Notes: generated from the sequence alone by a model not told the origin. Shown: positions 12,251-27,300, numbered from the stretch's first letter. The stretch is DNA of 64,000 nt from Anas platyrhynchos (GCF_047663525.1 NC_092591.1:29607001-29671000), one strand, 5' to 3'. Program-made: numbers and translations.

Positions 12251-15200
12251 CTGACTTATGGTGTTGACTTCTTTCATTTTTCTGCTACCCTCTGCCTCCA
12301 TACATCTCTTATTCTACTTCAGTTTCCATTTGCTTGTTAGAGGGCAAAAGAATATGTTAAAGGGATGAAAGAACTGAAAAATAAAGGCTTTAGTTTGACT
12401 TAAATAAGATATTTATTTTTAATACTGCCAGGGTTGATTTTTTTCTATGAAGAAATTAATGCACTAATGCATATTATTAAGTAGAAGAAAATTAATTTCC
12501 ATTGATGAAATCAGTTCAAGATGCCAGCAGAAATATTGACTAGCTATGCACTGACTTGGAACTGTGTGGGCCCATATACAAGTAAACCAATTTTGCATTC
12601 ACTTGAAAGGAAGGTATAGCATTCTTGTTCCCTGATTATTATTATTTTTTTTTTTGAGATGTAGAGAAATTGCTTTATATCCTGCTTTGTCTCCTGAGTT
12701 GGGCCTCAAAGTATTGAAATGTTATCTTCTGTACAGAAGCGGCTTGGGTGTAAATTCAGCCATTGCCACAAATGTTCAAAGCAATAAAGTGCTTTATACT
12801 TTCTGATGACCCATAAACAATAACTAAACTAGCACCCTCTTATTTCTGAACAGGAAAGTGCACGTCACTTGCAAAAATTGCACAGTTATGGTTGCAACCC
12901 AAAGGTTAGGCTGGCTTTTGCTGTGTCTGGAATTTCAATGCCAATCAAATTCAGTATGATAAATACACATCCCGAAAATAGGAATTTCTAGTGTTCGTAT
13001 GTAACCTGTGCTTTTGTGCTCAAGCACATGCTTGGGAGTTCCCTTTCTTCCCTGTCAATCTTCATGTTTGTCTAACAGCTTCTGTTGCTTTTACAAGTTG
13101 TGTGCAGTGCTTGTGGTTTTTTCTTGCATTAAGCATCAGGTGTGTTTAGTGATTTGAAATGTGGAGTAGTTATTTATCTAATCAGGTTTGCTATTTGGAA
13201 AGCATACTTCCAAAGTATTTTCAGCTCTCTGAAATCAATAACTTCATATTAACTAGTGAGTCCTTCTGAGTAACTTAATCAAGCCAAAAATCTAAAATGC
13301 ATGTCAGGAGAGTTCGTTCTGTTACCTAATGCCCATATTTGCACATTATTTCTAGCTATGCACTCAAAGATTAACTGAATTTGTTTACTATCAACACCGG
13401 GTTCATTTAAATCAATAGGGGTTGTATTTGAGAGTCTGAAGCTCAAACCTGGTGTTGCAGCTACTTTGATTCCCATGGCTGCCCTTTGAAAGCTCACCAG
13501 TATCACCACTCAGCTTTGCCTCGAGCTCCAAGACTTCATTGATAAAGACCTCCAGCTTTAGCTGCTGAGGCTATGTTCTAATACCAGAAGTATTTAGAAA
13601 AGTGTGAAAAAGGGTTTGGGGTGTAAGTTGGGGAAAAAAAAAAAAAAAAGGGAAAATCAATGAGTAGAAAAATAATGAAGGAACCATTCCTACCAGAGCG
13701 CTGTTTGTGTTCTTCCTGGAAAGAGTTCAGACAGCAACCCATAAGGAACAATCTTGGAAGCTGCTGAAGTTTACACATCTGACTCTTAATGAGAGAAAAA
13801 ACAATTTGCCTTTTTTAAGACATTTTCTGTTGATGGTGTAGCATTCACTGCCTTAGCAAAACACTGACATAAGCTATTGGGATGGATTCTGTTAACTAAT
13901 TCAGTATTAACTGTCAGGGAGCCCAGATGATAACCATCATTGCTCCTCTGTATTTTTTTTTAACTAACAAAAATTGTTTCTCAGTGTATACACTTGAGAC
14001 CATTCAAGATAGTGTAATCTCAGTGCTTGTCTAAAAGTGTGTTGTATTCACTCTGCTTAATGGGACCATCTGAAATTTCCTGTTGTAGCTCCTAGAATTA
14101 CCCAAATGACCTCTGGGACCATCATCAAGTTGTGTTTTTGTTTTTTTTTTTTTTTTGTGTGGTGTCTTAGTTTTGTTTGTTTGTTTGTTTTTGTGTTTTT
14201 TTTTTATTTTAATCTTTTTAGCTGGAGAAAGGCTCTAGGTCTGTCAACCCAGACAACTCTATCAGTTGCAAGCAATTTCCTGCCTGGTTGGAAAAAGTCT
14301 TGTGTGAAGCAAAAGAACCATAGTGATTCAGAATTGGTTCAGTTTGGAATTAAATCTGCATTTCAGATAAATATAGGTTAAATAAATCCTAATTATTTCA
14401 TCATTTTGTACACAGTTAAATTTCCTAATCTGTAAAGCACTTTGTCATTGGTCTTTTAGATGGTGACTGGAATGTACTCTGCTCTGCCAGCCTCCCTAAG
14501 ACACTGTATAACTTTTCTTCGCACAATAATAATTGCTTAATTTTGTTTGTTTCATATGAAAAATTATTTAAGGACATGTTTGTAATTTTACAATCAAGAA
14601 GTACTTTCTCATAATTGGCATGGGATACTAATGCTTCTCAAATTTTGTACGATGTTTGGGTTTTAATGTTTGCATTTGCTGCATCTTTGTAAATCGTCTA
14701 GGAAGGACCTTGTATCCAAAAACATGTTTGCTGATTTCCAGATTAATAATATTAATCTAATGAGTACTTCAGTACTCATCCAAAGTGCATCAGAATTTGA
14801 AGTTGAGAAAACCTGAAAGAATGCTTATATTGGTTTATGAGGATCTAATGATTTAATTGTATGTAATGAAATTCTGGTTTGGTTTTTAGATTTTAATTCA
14901 CTGTTTGACAATGTGCCTTTTATACTAAATTGTGTCAAAAAATAATGAATGTAGGAGTATAAAAAGGTTGGTCAGTTTCTGCTATCTCAGATATTATATC
15001 CTTAAACTTGATAGTGTGAAATGGTGACATACTTTGCATAAAACCCTTCCAGGTCTGGCTTTGATTGCACAATTACAGTAGCTACTTCTTTACTGATAAC
15101 GCTAAATCAAATGAAGGGCACTTTCTATTGATGACTACTTTTTGAAAATGTCTTGTATTTACACTTGAGCTGTGTTTCACTTTACAGCGGTCTTTTTGGA

Positions 15201-15740
15201 GGCCAGGGTTTTGCATATCACAGGAAGCCTTACTGTGCAACTCTGTGCTGTGCATAAAATAAAAATCTTTCAAGAAGTATATGAGATCTCTATGGAAATC
15301 TGGATTTATTTTTGTGTAAAGCCCAAAATATTGTCCAGGAAAACTAATTTTCTATTTTTTTTGCATTTTGTAACATAATCTAGTAGCTGATGCATATTTC
15401 TAGATACAGTGTGCATATTTCTGGAGACCAAAACATGTCAGAAAGAAAATAAATATATGCAGAGACTGGTGTTTAAGTTGTGATGAATGTACTTCTATTT
15501 ATTTTGGTGAGTGGGTGTGATGCAATATTAAAGTGTTAGTGTGTAAATAAGGGTGCTTCTAGTTTTAGCCAATGGTTTTCTTTGGGGATATCAGTTGTGC
15601 ACAATGTCTTTTTACACAATGTGACAAATCAGGTTTAAAAACGTACATAGCTTAACTGTTTTCTGGTGCTGTCAAGAAAGTGTATACTTTTGCACACACC
15701 AAATGCATATAAAAGTTTTGCAGAGTATGTATACAATAAA
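12251..15740 (+). other. SPTY2D1: Probable SPTY2D1 3' UTR with several polyadenylation signals
   Basis: AT-rich, T-run-rich sequence follows the stop. AATAAA hexamers occur at 12380-12385, 12783-12788, 15258-15263 and 15735-15740. Mammalian SPTY2D1 has a 3' UTR of roughly 3 kb as I recall, which would favour the 15258 or 15735 signal, with the early ones giving short isoforms. I see no coding sequence here; the ORF at 13578-13778 (minus) is low complexity. The end point is inferred. Confidence 0.45.
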
Positions 15741-18700
15741 TTACAGGCATTAAACATTTCACTGCTATTTTTCAGTGGTTTCCTTTATGGAAGACTTTTC
15801 AGATTGTTTTCTGCTGTTTTCCTCAGAGATGTCACATAAAACAGCATTAGGCTGAATGTTCTCCAAGAAAAATTCTTCTCTTGTTCTCATGCAGCCAGCA
15901 AGAATGTATGAAAAATTGATGGAGTCGCTTACCACTCAGAAAAGAGCTGAAATTCATTGCTGTCTCCTACAGTTTAGTCTTCTAACCTAATTTATATTTG
16001 AAGGAAGGAACATGCATTTCAGAATGGTAATATAAACAAGTGTACAAGCTGCCTTTCATCTCTTCCAATGGGAGTACGGTGTTTCATCCTGCAGTTTCAT
16101 ATGCAGCATCCTTCTCGGATTCTTCTATTCCCATGTGAGAAACCTGAACCTCCTCTACTGCTCTCTGCTGTGCAACTGTTTACTGCTTTGACAGTTGGAG
16201 GTAAATAACAATGATAGTTCTGATTAGCTAGCACTGTGAACTACTTCCAAATAGATAAATGAATACCCATCATCAAATTGAGCCCATCTGCCCCTCTTTC
16301 CTTGAAAAGGGAACACTTGCACACTGTTGTGCTTAATATATATATATGTGTATGTGCATATATAAAGTCACTTAGCATTTGATTGGTGCCCAACCAGTGC
16401 TCTGCTTTGCAGGCATGAAATCTTAGCCTGTTTGGTCTTACCTTGTATGGAATCCCCCTGAGATTTTTCATGCACCTTCCTAGTTCTAATCAGTCATTAT
16501 TTTAAAGCAAATATATTCTGGTCAGGCAGATGGAAATTTTACATTGAGTTGTCTTAATCTGGCCAATAAAGCTATACCTCTCTGGAAGCAAGGAAAGTAT
16601 TTTATTCAGATTAAAAATAATAATAATAAATAATTAAAAAAAAAAAAAAAACAAAACTGAGGGCAGTTTTTAGTTTTAATTTTAAATGACATTTTAATTC
16701 CATAAGGCAGAACTGTGATTTAGTCATCCAATAAATGTTCTTTTACCTACTAGTTTAAATGCACATGGAAACATTTATTTTTCCACGAACCTAGGAATCC
16801 AAAAAAATTCTGACATACCATGGTTAACGTACTTTGTGGGATTAAACTGAAAACAGAAAAGGTTCCTGAGGTAGTAATACACATCCCTAATTTAGTTCTA
16901 ATCTCTCTGCTTGCAGTTAATGAGTGCTTTTCCCAAACCAGCTGATGCCTAATTTCCTTTGGGGATTTTCTCTATTCAAATGCAAGTTTTTTGTGAGTCT
17001 TTGTTTTTACCTATATCCTTTTCCCCACATCGACAAATTTATTGTTTTTTTGTTTGGTTGTTTTTTTTTTACCTTGGATGTAACATCTGCCCACCTTCTC
17101 TGTGTTACTAAGTTTGAGAAAAGGCTCATCTGATGTCATCCCCTATCATACCATGCGTGAATGCAGCAACTGACAACTTAAAGAGAATTAAGAGCTTTGG
17201 TTTTGTTCCTTTTTCCTTAGTAAAGGCATGGGCTTGCTTCTGACTTGAAAAATACTTAATGAGGACAGTGTTGCAGGTTTTATAATACACTCAGAATAAG
17301 AGTGTATATGTAATCATGCTGAGCATAAGAGGATGTTTTTCAGTGCCTTGGCTATACTCCTCAACATTTTAACCTCTTTTGTGGACTTATTTATGGAAAG
17401 GTAACTAGCTCCCTTGAAGGATGCAACAAAGGATTTATAATGGTTGCTCTGAGTTTGTCAACTCCCTGTCACAATAATTCTCCCTGCCAGCTTCTTTTTT
17501 GGTCTCAGCATATTCAGTTCTTGTTCTGACAAAGTGGTGTATATGTTAGAGCAGTACACCTATTGGTTGACCTGCTGCCCTGAAACTGATAAAGGACTCT
17601 GCTTATAATTGCTTTTTGTACAGGAGAGACACTAACAGGAGGCAAACTGCTCTATCCGGTCTTTATTTTTATGGAGTGTGCAGGAATTTTGTTCCTGAGA
17701 CCTCTATGGGGGTGTAAAATATGACTGTCACTGATGTATAGACAGCCTGGTCATGCAAGGTGAATCTTCAGAGTTCAGGCAGAGCGACGAGTTCAGGCAG
17801 AGCGACACACTCACTAACAGCCCTCTTCCCCCAGCCACAGTGTGCAAACCAGCAAACCCCTTATTCATATCACTTCTGCTTCTGTGCTGTGTGTACAAAG
17901 GGAAGGCAGCGAAAGCAGCATGCAGGAAAAATGAACCGTTTTGTGGAAGACTGATTGATGCCTCGTGCAGTTGGCAAAGAAGTCTGAAGTTGTGTGAAAC
18001 TGCTGGTTAAAATGCAGTCTTGGCTGGGTTGTGCTTTTAAACTGATAGATAATGGAACAGTGATAAAATGAGCTAGTCATAGTATGGATTGTGCTCAGAT
18101 CACATGGTTGTCCAGAACAAAGGTGAACAGTGAGATAAATGATGATTTTACCTGTGATATGTCCAGAGCTAAAGCCAGTTTGATGGGTTTTGTGAGGAAG
18201 CTGTTCCCCTGCCACTTGCAGTGTACTTAGTCTTCATTTATTCCCAGACCTTCAGTATCTGGGATGATCACAGAAGTATACTTCAGAAGTGGAAAATATT
18301 GCACATGGCATGTAGCTTCTGTAACTTTTAATTTCTGTTCCATTACTCTTAATTTGGACAGCTCGTTATTGCATGATTTTCTCCACTGGAGAAAGGTTCC
18401 TGACAACCTTTTCCTTTGGCTTTGCTCAAAGGTGGCACAGAAATACAGAATGCCCAAGGTTAACCAGAAGATTAAGGCCAGTGTCTGAAGTATGACATTT
18501 TAGGACACAGAAGATGATGCATTTTTCCTCTTATGTAAAACTGAATAAAATTCACAGGCCATGTGCAGTACAACTAGCTCCATGTTCCAGGAGCCTCTCA
18601 TTTTATTTTGCTCTCTCCCTCAGCACCTGTGAAACCACAGCTTATTTTCTGTCTAACTGGCCATGTCTTCTATCAAGTCTCAAAGCAAATATCTCAGTAT

Positions 18701-20980
18701 TATACACTTAGTGCTGACAAAATGCTGTTTTTGAATACACAGGGCAAGCTTTTATGGAGATAGGAGCTCTTAATTTATTAAGAGTTTGATATATTGGTTG
18801 CCTGTTCAATAGATACCAGTTTAAGGAAGTTGCTGAAGCTCAATTGGTAGTAATATATGCAAAATGCTATGGGCATACTTAGAAGAACACAGTATTACCA
18901 GTCCCGCTGGCTTTACCAGATGATTTGTGTTTAAAGTAAATATGTATGTGAAAGCTTTTCTAGAGCAGAGACAGTGCTGGATAATGTAAGAGCACTGTGG
19001 TGGAGACTTGCATATGAGCTGCTGGGCAGGCAGATACCATTTTACTGTCTTGAAACCACCCACATATGGCTTCAAGATGGGGCTAAGGTAAGGTGTGTTT
19101 ATCTTCATAACTGCATTTACCAGAACACCCCTGTTGCTCTTGGAGCTATCAGTAGCTCTCCAGCTGTCCAAATTGAACCTCACTATCACCAGCACTTCTC
19201 GCCTGTGTCATACTGCAGTGAGTGTGTACGCATAGAGCAATGAAGCCAATAACCTGCAGAAAACATCTCTAGGAATGGCAATTATACTGCTAGCTTTCTT
19301 TTTGCTTAATACAGTGGGAGGTGCTGGGTTTGGGGAGTCAGGAGCTAGCTTCCAAAGCTGAAATACAGAAGGGAATTTCAGTAATGAAAAGGTAGAAATC
19401 AAGTCTTTAACCTGTGCAACCTGGTATAACTACTGATTTAAATTAAAACTATAATTTTCATCAGATCAGGTTGGGCTTATAATAAGACTCTGCCATCTTT
19501 TGGAGAAGTATTTTTCTTAAGCTGCCTCTCTGGGAGCTTCTGCTCTGTATGTCAAGAAGCACTTTTGGAAATGGCAACCTGTGAGATGATGTGGGGGAGG
19601 AACTGCTGGAGGGTGGTGTGTGGGGTAGCAAGGCCATTATCTGTGTGGGCAGAACACCAGCTTGCTAGGAAGATATTTAATCACTGCAAGATTAGCTGGC
19701 AGTAGGATATGTAATTCAATATGGAGTTACTCCTTGCATATTATGTGTAGAGCAGATTTTGAGTCAGAAGGCACAGGCACTGTTCTGAATTTAAAGAAGA
19801 GTTCAGACAGTGAATATCAAGAAATCTGGCCCTGTAGTTTGGGTGCATGCTTAGTCAGGGATGACCTGTAAGCCTCACAATGATGGTGTACTACTCAGCC
19901 TTGCAATGACAGTGGTGTGTCACTACCAAGGGTATATTGTTACTGTTCCAGTTTCTACCATTATTTTAGCTATATTGCACAAAGTGCTACCAAGTGTCTA
20001 ACCAAGATTCTGTCACCACGTGTCTAATACTACATATCTTTCAGATTTGCCTAGTTGTCTTTACAGTGAAATATAGAGAAATTAAATAATTAAATTTTTG
20101 AGACAAAAAATTTGAAAGGATCTTATTCTAAACCATTAGCCTCTGCTAGCATCTTTGTGAATGAAAGTGATTTTCAAGATGTCTTTTAGAAGTGTTTAGG
20201 AGAATGTTCATGCAGATCATTCTGTAACAGCTCATCTTGGGATTCACCATATTCCACCCTTCAAAAAAGTACACAGGCTTCAAGTCTGTGAGGCTGTCAT
20301 AAAGGTAACTGTTGTATACGTCCCAGTCCAGAGTTCTCAGGTCACGATTCATCCTGCCACAAAACCCAAGTGGCCAAGGATACCTCTGACTTTGTAGAGA
20401 GGCTCTTTACCATAGCATTTTTGTAGGGCTTGGGGACTTGCTTGCTGCTGCCATTTTGTGCATTTTGCCCTTCGGTTGCTCTCGTGCAGGTTGGCAACTT
20501 CTGCACAAATACAAGCTTTGGGAAAGGGCAGGACTGACCGAAGTGAGGCTGCCAGGAAGGAGGAAAGGCATAATAACTCCCGATAACTCCTCTTCAAAGA
20601 GTTGGACATCCTACCTACAGGTATGACTTGCCACGTGTCTCAGTGTTTTACTGATGGGAGCAGCCAAACAGGCAGCCCAGTTGTAATGGGAAGAATATTG
20701 CCCTAACACCAACACTCGGCTGCTGCGAGGTGGTGTCATACGCCCCCTTACGCCTGTATTAATGCAGAAATAACTCATCGCCTGCCCGAGGGGGAGCTTC
20801 TCTGCCAGTGGGGTCTGGACACCCCGCCCCTCGCTGACTGGTCTGCAACTGGGTGGGTGCTGCGGCAGTAACGCTTCAGAAATATTTAGAGCGAGAGATA
20901 CGCACTCATACAGGCAGTCCGGAGCTAAGTATGTACCTGAGCAGCGGTGACTCACGGGGACTTGCCACAAGTCAGCTTCC
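15741..20980. other. Intergenic region SPTY2D1-UEVLD, no gene recognised
   Basis: About 5.2 kb separates the last plausible SPTY2D1 polyadenylation signal from the UEVLD CpG island. ORFs are all under 130 codons and show no recognisable motif. Minor structure includes TAA and A runs at about 16614-16651, an AT dinucleotide run near 16338, and an 18-bp tandem duplication at 17771-17806. GC rises after 20.7 kb toward the promoter. Confidence 0.6.
17771..17806. repeat. Perfect 18-bp tandem duplication
   Basis: The unit GAGTTCAGGCAGAGCGAC occurs twice head to tail without mismatch (17771-17788, 17789-17806). The identity of the copies suggests a recent slip or duplication. Confidence 0.9.
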
Positions 20981-20984
20981 AGAA

Positions 20985-21330
20985 GTCAGCGGCGCCCCTC
21001 AGCGGCCCTGAGGCGAGGCCGCCGCCTGCCCTCACGCGGGGCCGGGCCGGGCCGGGCGGCGCTGAGGCGGCTGGGAGGCGGCAGCCGGCGCCATGGCGTT
21101 CGCGGCGGAGGAGCTGAGGAAGCAGCTGGGCAGGGTGCGGGGGGCCGCAGGGAAGCGTGGCAGGGGGCTGGGGTGGCGGGGCTCGGCCGGCTCCGCGGCC
21201 ACGGGGTCGGTTTACCTGGCCGCCCTAAGGCTGTGCTGCAGGTGGCTCGGGTGTTCGTGGGGCTGGGGACGAAATGTGGGGGCGCGCAGTGGGACTTTGG
21301 GAAGGGCTTTCAGTGTCCTGGGGGCTTGTT
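20985..21330 (+). promoter_or_regulatory. UEVLD: UEVLD CpG-island promoter
   Basis: Sequence around and upstream of the UEVLD ATG is GC- and CpG-rich, including three GGCCG repeats just upstream of 21060 that resemble Sp1/GC boxes. No TATA box is visible. The island continues into the start of intron 1. The start site is probably within the 100 bp before 21093, but the sequence does not fix it. Confidence 0.75.
21093..21134 (+). CDS. UEVLD: UEVLD exon 1 (start codon)
   Basis: ATG in ggcgccATGg (good Kozak context) opens [14 protein letters not shown], 14 codons, phase 0 at the donor agg|gtgcgg. Its length equals TSG101 exon 1 (42 nt), and the helix is similar. Confidence 0.92.
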
Positions 21331-24300
21331 TGGTAGCCTCTGCCTGCCATCTAGGGGCTCTTCAGGCAGGGAGTTGTTTTCATAGCATCCCCCTGAGGTA
21401 AAAACTTTTTAATTTTCGTAAGAGAAACTGAGCTATGCATACTTAAACGCCAGACTTGCAACTTGAGACATTCCATATCTGATACACCTCAGAAGGACTT
21501 TACAACCTATTTAATAGGAAAACAATGTATTTAATAGGAATATATCTTTTGTTTTATGAATATGGGGTCAGCTGGGGAGGGATGGCTTTGGTTCACAGCC
21601 AGGTGTGTCAACACTGAGGAGAACGTGTTACATGCAGGCTGCGTGGCTGCTCCTCGCCTGTGCACCTTTGAGTTTTATGCACTTGACTTTGCGGCATCCC
21701 GTCAGACCGAACACCAAGAAGCTGACTAAAGGGCATTTCTTGTCTGCAGCTTTGTGTTTTCGCATGCAAGGGGGAAAATAATGGTGTTGTGTAAGCAGCT
21801 CTAGCTATGGTTCTGGTGGGGGGGTCTTGCTGAGGAGCAGGTGGGTTTTAGGTGCTGCTGTGTGGCAAGTCTCACAGCACAGTGAGCCTTGTAGGGTGCT
21901 CAGGGCTGGCTCAGCCCCCTGTAGCAGCTGTGTGCTCACACAGACAAGGAGGAGGAATGGTATGTGCAGAATGAGGTCAGAAACTGAGCTCTTGTGTTGC
22001 GACAGCAGACCCGTGATTCTTTCAAAGCTTTTTTTGGTATCAGCTGTTTAACACATTTATCTCATGCCAAAGCTATTGATAATGCTACAAGTAATTGTTA
22101 TCTGCCCCTTCTTTTGTTTCTAATTTCTCTTGGTTCCGTCTCCCTGTCTCTGGTAATGAAAGAAATGGCCTTTGAAAGGAAACTTTTTTCTGATTTTTTT
22201 TTTTTTTCTGTCTCTCTCTGCTTTTCAGTATAAGTTCAGGGACCTGACCATAGAAGAACTGAAGACTGTTAACAAGACCTACCCTAACTTCACATTCTCC
22301 ATGAACACATACAGTAAGAAGTGATACAGTTACTTTGAATGATTCTTACTTGCCATCAATTCAGATGGTGTATAATGTGAATGTCTTCCAGGTGCATTCC
22401 TACCTGTATTCTGACTTGCAGCAAAATTCCTCTTGCTCTGTGACTATTTTTGAAGAAAGCAGATGTATAAAAAACTAAGTTTAATGTGTCAATAACTGTA
22501 GAAGATTGATTTTTTAAATTTCTTCATGTGTAACAGCATTTTCCCATATCCCATGATTCTATTTAAGGAAGTTTTATGTCTTTAGCTTGTCAAGTCTAGT
22601 ATCTAGGTTCCTTCGGAAAGACTGAATGTTCTTATTACACCAGATTTTCAGACTAGTGATATCCTTAGTTTTACCAGCCCAGTCTTCATTAAGATTCCAT
22701 TAAGGAATTACCACAAAGGAGGCCAAGGCGGGGGGGAAGGAGGGAGATGATGGACAGATGGACATGATGGATGACACTTTTGTAACATTGGTGACTAGAG
22801 CAACGTATTTGATTTCTAAAGAAAAAATAGCAGTGTATATTTGTAGTTGTAGACGGGATTGTCATAATCATTTTGATTTTTAATTTCAGCCTTCAAAGAT
22901 GGATCCCAGAAAGACCTCCTGAATTTCAGTGGTACAGTTCCAGTGAAATATGGTAAGAGTAATTGAATGTAATTTCCTTACTAGTTATGAATCTAATTAT
23001 AGAATGTGCTGGGTACCGCCTCCCAACAACATACCATACGGATTGGTCATGGAGAATCTTAGAAAAACGTGTGGCTGAAGTAGTAGAGATGGCTTTTCTG
23101 CTCTGGCAGCCAGGTGGGAGAAGTGGGGAAAAAGCAAGAGTGCTGCTACTCATTTCCAGCAGCCAAAATGAGTTAAGTTTGCTCCTGAATGTGTTGTAAA
23201 TGAAGTGGAATGTTAAAATCAAACATGAAAACCATGCCTCTAAATTATCAGATTAAGCTGTGTTAGAATGCATATGCGAGATGAGGTACCCTTTCTCATG
23301 TTGGGTATGGTCAGGGCTAATGTACACATGCTATAGGATCAAATACCCAAGAATGTGAATGAATACAAGTCTGTGTAGTGCCTTTGGGATCCTGGTACTG
23401 CTGGTGTTGGTTTCTGAACTGTAGCTTCATTAAAGGTGGCTATAAAGGATTTTGCCTAAATTGGCAGAAGCTGCTTCTGCTCCATAAACAAGTATCTTCA
23501 TGCACACACAAATGTTGAAATAAGGTGTTATAAGATAAGTCAATTAAATAAATAAATAAATCATATAGTGTGACAAATTTATTTGCCTAGAAAACTGGAC
23601 ACGTTGGTTGACAGAGAGTACCCAAGGGAAAAAAAAACAACAAGGAGAAAAATAAACTTACATTAATCAAGACTCAATCAATGGCATGTCAAGTTGATCC
23701 AGACAAGTCTGCTTTTGTAAAGTGGCCTAAGTAACATAAATGCTTTTGAGTGCAAAACTAGAAAGTGATCTGTCTGGCTTTTTTTCTTTGTTATTATGAA
23801 ATGTGAATCATGTGCGTGCACACCTGTTTTTTGTTTCTTCTCAGTGCAGAGGTTGGTAATGATTTTGTTTGTGTTGAACAGGTAACTCCTATAACATACC
23901 TATTCGTCTGTGGATTTTGGATTCTCATCCCTTTGCTCCCCCCATTTGCTTCTTGAAGCCAACTGCGAACATGGGCATTTCAGTGGGAAAGCATGTTGAT
24001 GCTCATGGCAGGATTTATTTGCCCTACCTGCAGAATTGGAGCCATGTAAGAGGGGCAGCAGGGGAAGGAGGTGTCCGGGAATGATGTCTGATGTTATACA
24101 TGTATGGAGAGGGGTGGATAGGGTTTGGGGCTTTTTGTTTTCTGTGTTGTTTGTTAAATGTGTAATGATTATGCAAAGAGAAGCAGAATGTTAGCACCTC
24201 TTGAAATTACAGCTTTCAGCCAGTATGAGGTGATCATAAGGAAAAATGCAGTTGATTCTAAAGACAATTATTTTAGGCTGAATAAAAATGGGATTGAGTT

Positions 24301-27300
24301 TGTTACAAAGTATTGTAAGGCCTGTGTGGACATTTTGATGTTTTCCCCTTTGTTTCAGTGAATAATGAATAATAATAGTAGACAAACTGAGTATCCCTGG
24401 AAGCTTCAGTGGAAGTTCTGATTTTTTGGGGATGTCTTTTTTCAATAGAACTATGCGAATCATTAGAACAGAGATTCAAAAGCCAGTGCTGTTGCTAAAT
24501 AACTTTATGCACCATTAAATAACTTCCTGAAATGTAACTGTGTCAGGCCAGTGAAAGTGATTTAATGAACACTAGTTTTTAAAAAAAGGATAGGATATAT
24601 TTTCCATGATTAATAGAGAAATTCCCATGGGAATTGTTTCTATTGCTCAAACATCTACTGTCTTCTTGCCTAAAGAAGAACTGAATCACCAAAGCTCTGC
24701 TCAGTTAAGCTCATCTAAGAAGGAAGCTGTCTTTCCTCTAGCTAAGATTTGCCCTGTTTATATTATTTGACGTCGTTAGATCAAAGGCTTTCGTATGTCC
24801 GTGGATGCTTTCAAAAACTAGTTGCACTGGTCATTTAAATTCTGTAATTCCTTTTTGTTGCATTCCTTTTAAGTTGTCCTCCTGTTTGAAAAGCATCTTC
24901 TTAAAAAGTGATGCTTTTCTTTACCTTAAATCTTTCCATGTTAAAGGTGTCAATATTTATAATTTTACCAGGTTTTGTATAGCTATGGCACTTTATGAAA
25001 GTGCTCCCGTTTACAACTGATACTGGTATGTGATAAAGCTAGTCAACTGTTTTGTCATCTTCCTGTATTTCAGCCTAAATCAACTATTGTTGGATTAATC
25101 AAGGAAATGATTGCAAAATTTGAGGAAGAGCTCCCTCTGTATTCATTGTCATCTTCTGATGCAGCCAGGCAATCAGAACTTCTCTCCTACATTGCAAAGA
25201 TTACTGAAGGTGTGGATATTTTAATATATTGGTAATGTTCTAACACATTGTACTTATTAATTATTGTACTTATTAATTTATTGTTATTACTTAATAACAC
25301 AAAGATGCCTGCGTAACGCTAATGTCTGAATTTTTGGTGCTTGCATGTCCACAGTTATTGGTGTTTTCTCTTAAGCACTTCTTGGAATAGAGAGCTCAGA
25401 CTCTCTTTACTTGAATACGCAGTTCGTTTTGGTTATTTGCATTTAAGCCCACTGCAGACAAGTGCTGCAGACTTAGCACTACTTGTTTGTAGGAAATTAC
25501 TGCAAGAAAATTCATTGTGAAATCTTGTGAAAACATGATTTTAGAATAAACAAGTTGATTTTACTCCATCACAGTCATTCATTCCCTCAGATCTCACGTG
25601 CTCACGCTCTTACATCGGCAATCACAAGCCCTGAGACCTGGGGTGCAGCACTGAGGACAAGGAGTGCTAGTGTTGAGGCTGCATTGTGTTTCTTGGGTTC
25701 TTCTCGTTAAGTGGTGGCAAGCTGATTTTGGTCTTTTCTTTTACACCCTTCAGGAGTGGATGCTCTTTGGCATCTTTTGCCTCACTGTTTTATCTCACCT
25801 ATTGTAAGTCTTGGGCAAAATTCCTGAATTTCATAATTCTCATGATTTATGTATCTGGGTATTCTATGGCTCCTGTGCTGTTCTTCATCTTGACACATAC
25901 TCTTCAAGTCAATCCTTTCTTTTAATGAAATCACAGATGATCATCTGTTGCAACTAGGGCAAATCCTTCCCTTTGAACCCTTTTCTGCTGTTTCGTCTGG
26001 TAATTGTGTACACAGACACGTTTGTGAGCACGTGTGTATGCAATACATATTTCAAATCAATTGATCAATCTTAATGTTTCTGCTACAAATCTCTGTGTGT
26101 TATACTCAGAATGGGAATTGTTGCATTACCAGTACCATTGGCTCAATGACCTCAGGTCATTGTATTTTAATCAAACTTGATTTTGAATGTCTTTTCAAAA
26201 TTTTAACTTTTTTACAAGATTTTCTGATCCTGGTATATATTCATGCCCGTAGCAGTAGCAAAGGGAGTATTGTTTCTATGGTCTTGGTGTCTAGCTGCTG
26301 CTTATGGTTATGCTCATACGTTCCATTTAGTGAGAAAACATTCCTATTGAGAGAGGAGTGTGTGTGTGTTATACCTTTGCAGTTAGGATGAATTTTCCAT
26401 GGTTAGACTGACCACTATTTTGAAGAAGCTTACATAAGTTGGTTTAACTGTAGCCGTGATCCTTTACAAAGCATCGATACTTGTATGGATGCAGTATGGA
26501 CTAGCTCATCAGTTTGTGTTTTCCTTTTAATTGTAGGAGAAACTGACACGAAATCAAAGAGTAAAACTGGTGGGGACAAAAATGGAGGGCATTTCAACAA
26601 AATTACTGTGGTTGGAGCTGGAGATCTTGGCATCGCCTGTGTGTTAGCGGTTGCAGCAAAGGTATGTAATTAATATGAATAGCTACAGACCTTATTAATA
26701 TAGAGGCTCCCAACCTAGTTCTTAGTGTCTGACACAGAACTAGCTCAGCATTTTCAATAGTTGTGTCACTGCTTATGTCATTGGCCTCTTCCCTTCAGTT
26801 AATTTATGGATGCACAGAAGCATTAGTTTCTGCTGTTTTCTCAGTCAGCTTTTGTAAATACAAAGGGTTGAATTAGGAATTCATGTACTTTGAAAATCCT
26901 TTGTTAACAGGTTGTTGCCTAAGCTGTGGCCTGTTAGAATTGGCATCTCCTAGTCACCTGGAAAGGGGGTTTATAGATGGTCTGCACTGTGTTGCAGGCT
27001 TTCTAGAGATTTTTGTGTTAATTTGTTTCATAATGCCTTATTTTCCAATTCAGCTCATTAAACTAATTCTATTTTTCTTGTGATTTGTCAGTCATTTTGG
27101 TGAGGTCTCCCCATAATGCTGATTTAATACACTGTACAACAAATGCTGTTTTGAATTGGAGAAAGCTGTTTTTATTCCCACCGCTGGCAAGAACCAGTTG
27201 TGTTTTATTGTTAAACTGTGTTATTCATTTAGGGTGTTGCAGACAAGGTGGTTCTTCTGGATCTTTCTGAAGGTGCAGCAAAAGGAGGAACCATGGACTT

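Noticed and set aside
14137-14210. T and GTTT runs that produce a hydrophobic ORF at 14106-14381
   Set aside because: The Phe/Val-rich peptide is only translated simple repeat in the SPTY2D1 3' UTR.
18821-19243. Overlapping ORFs on both strands in the SPTY2D1-UEVLD intergenic region
   Set aside because: Neither translation has recognisable motifs, and there is no promoter or polyadenylation context.
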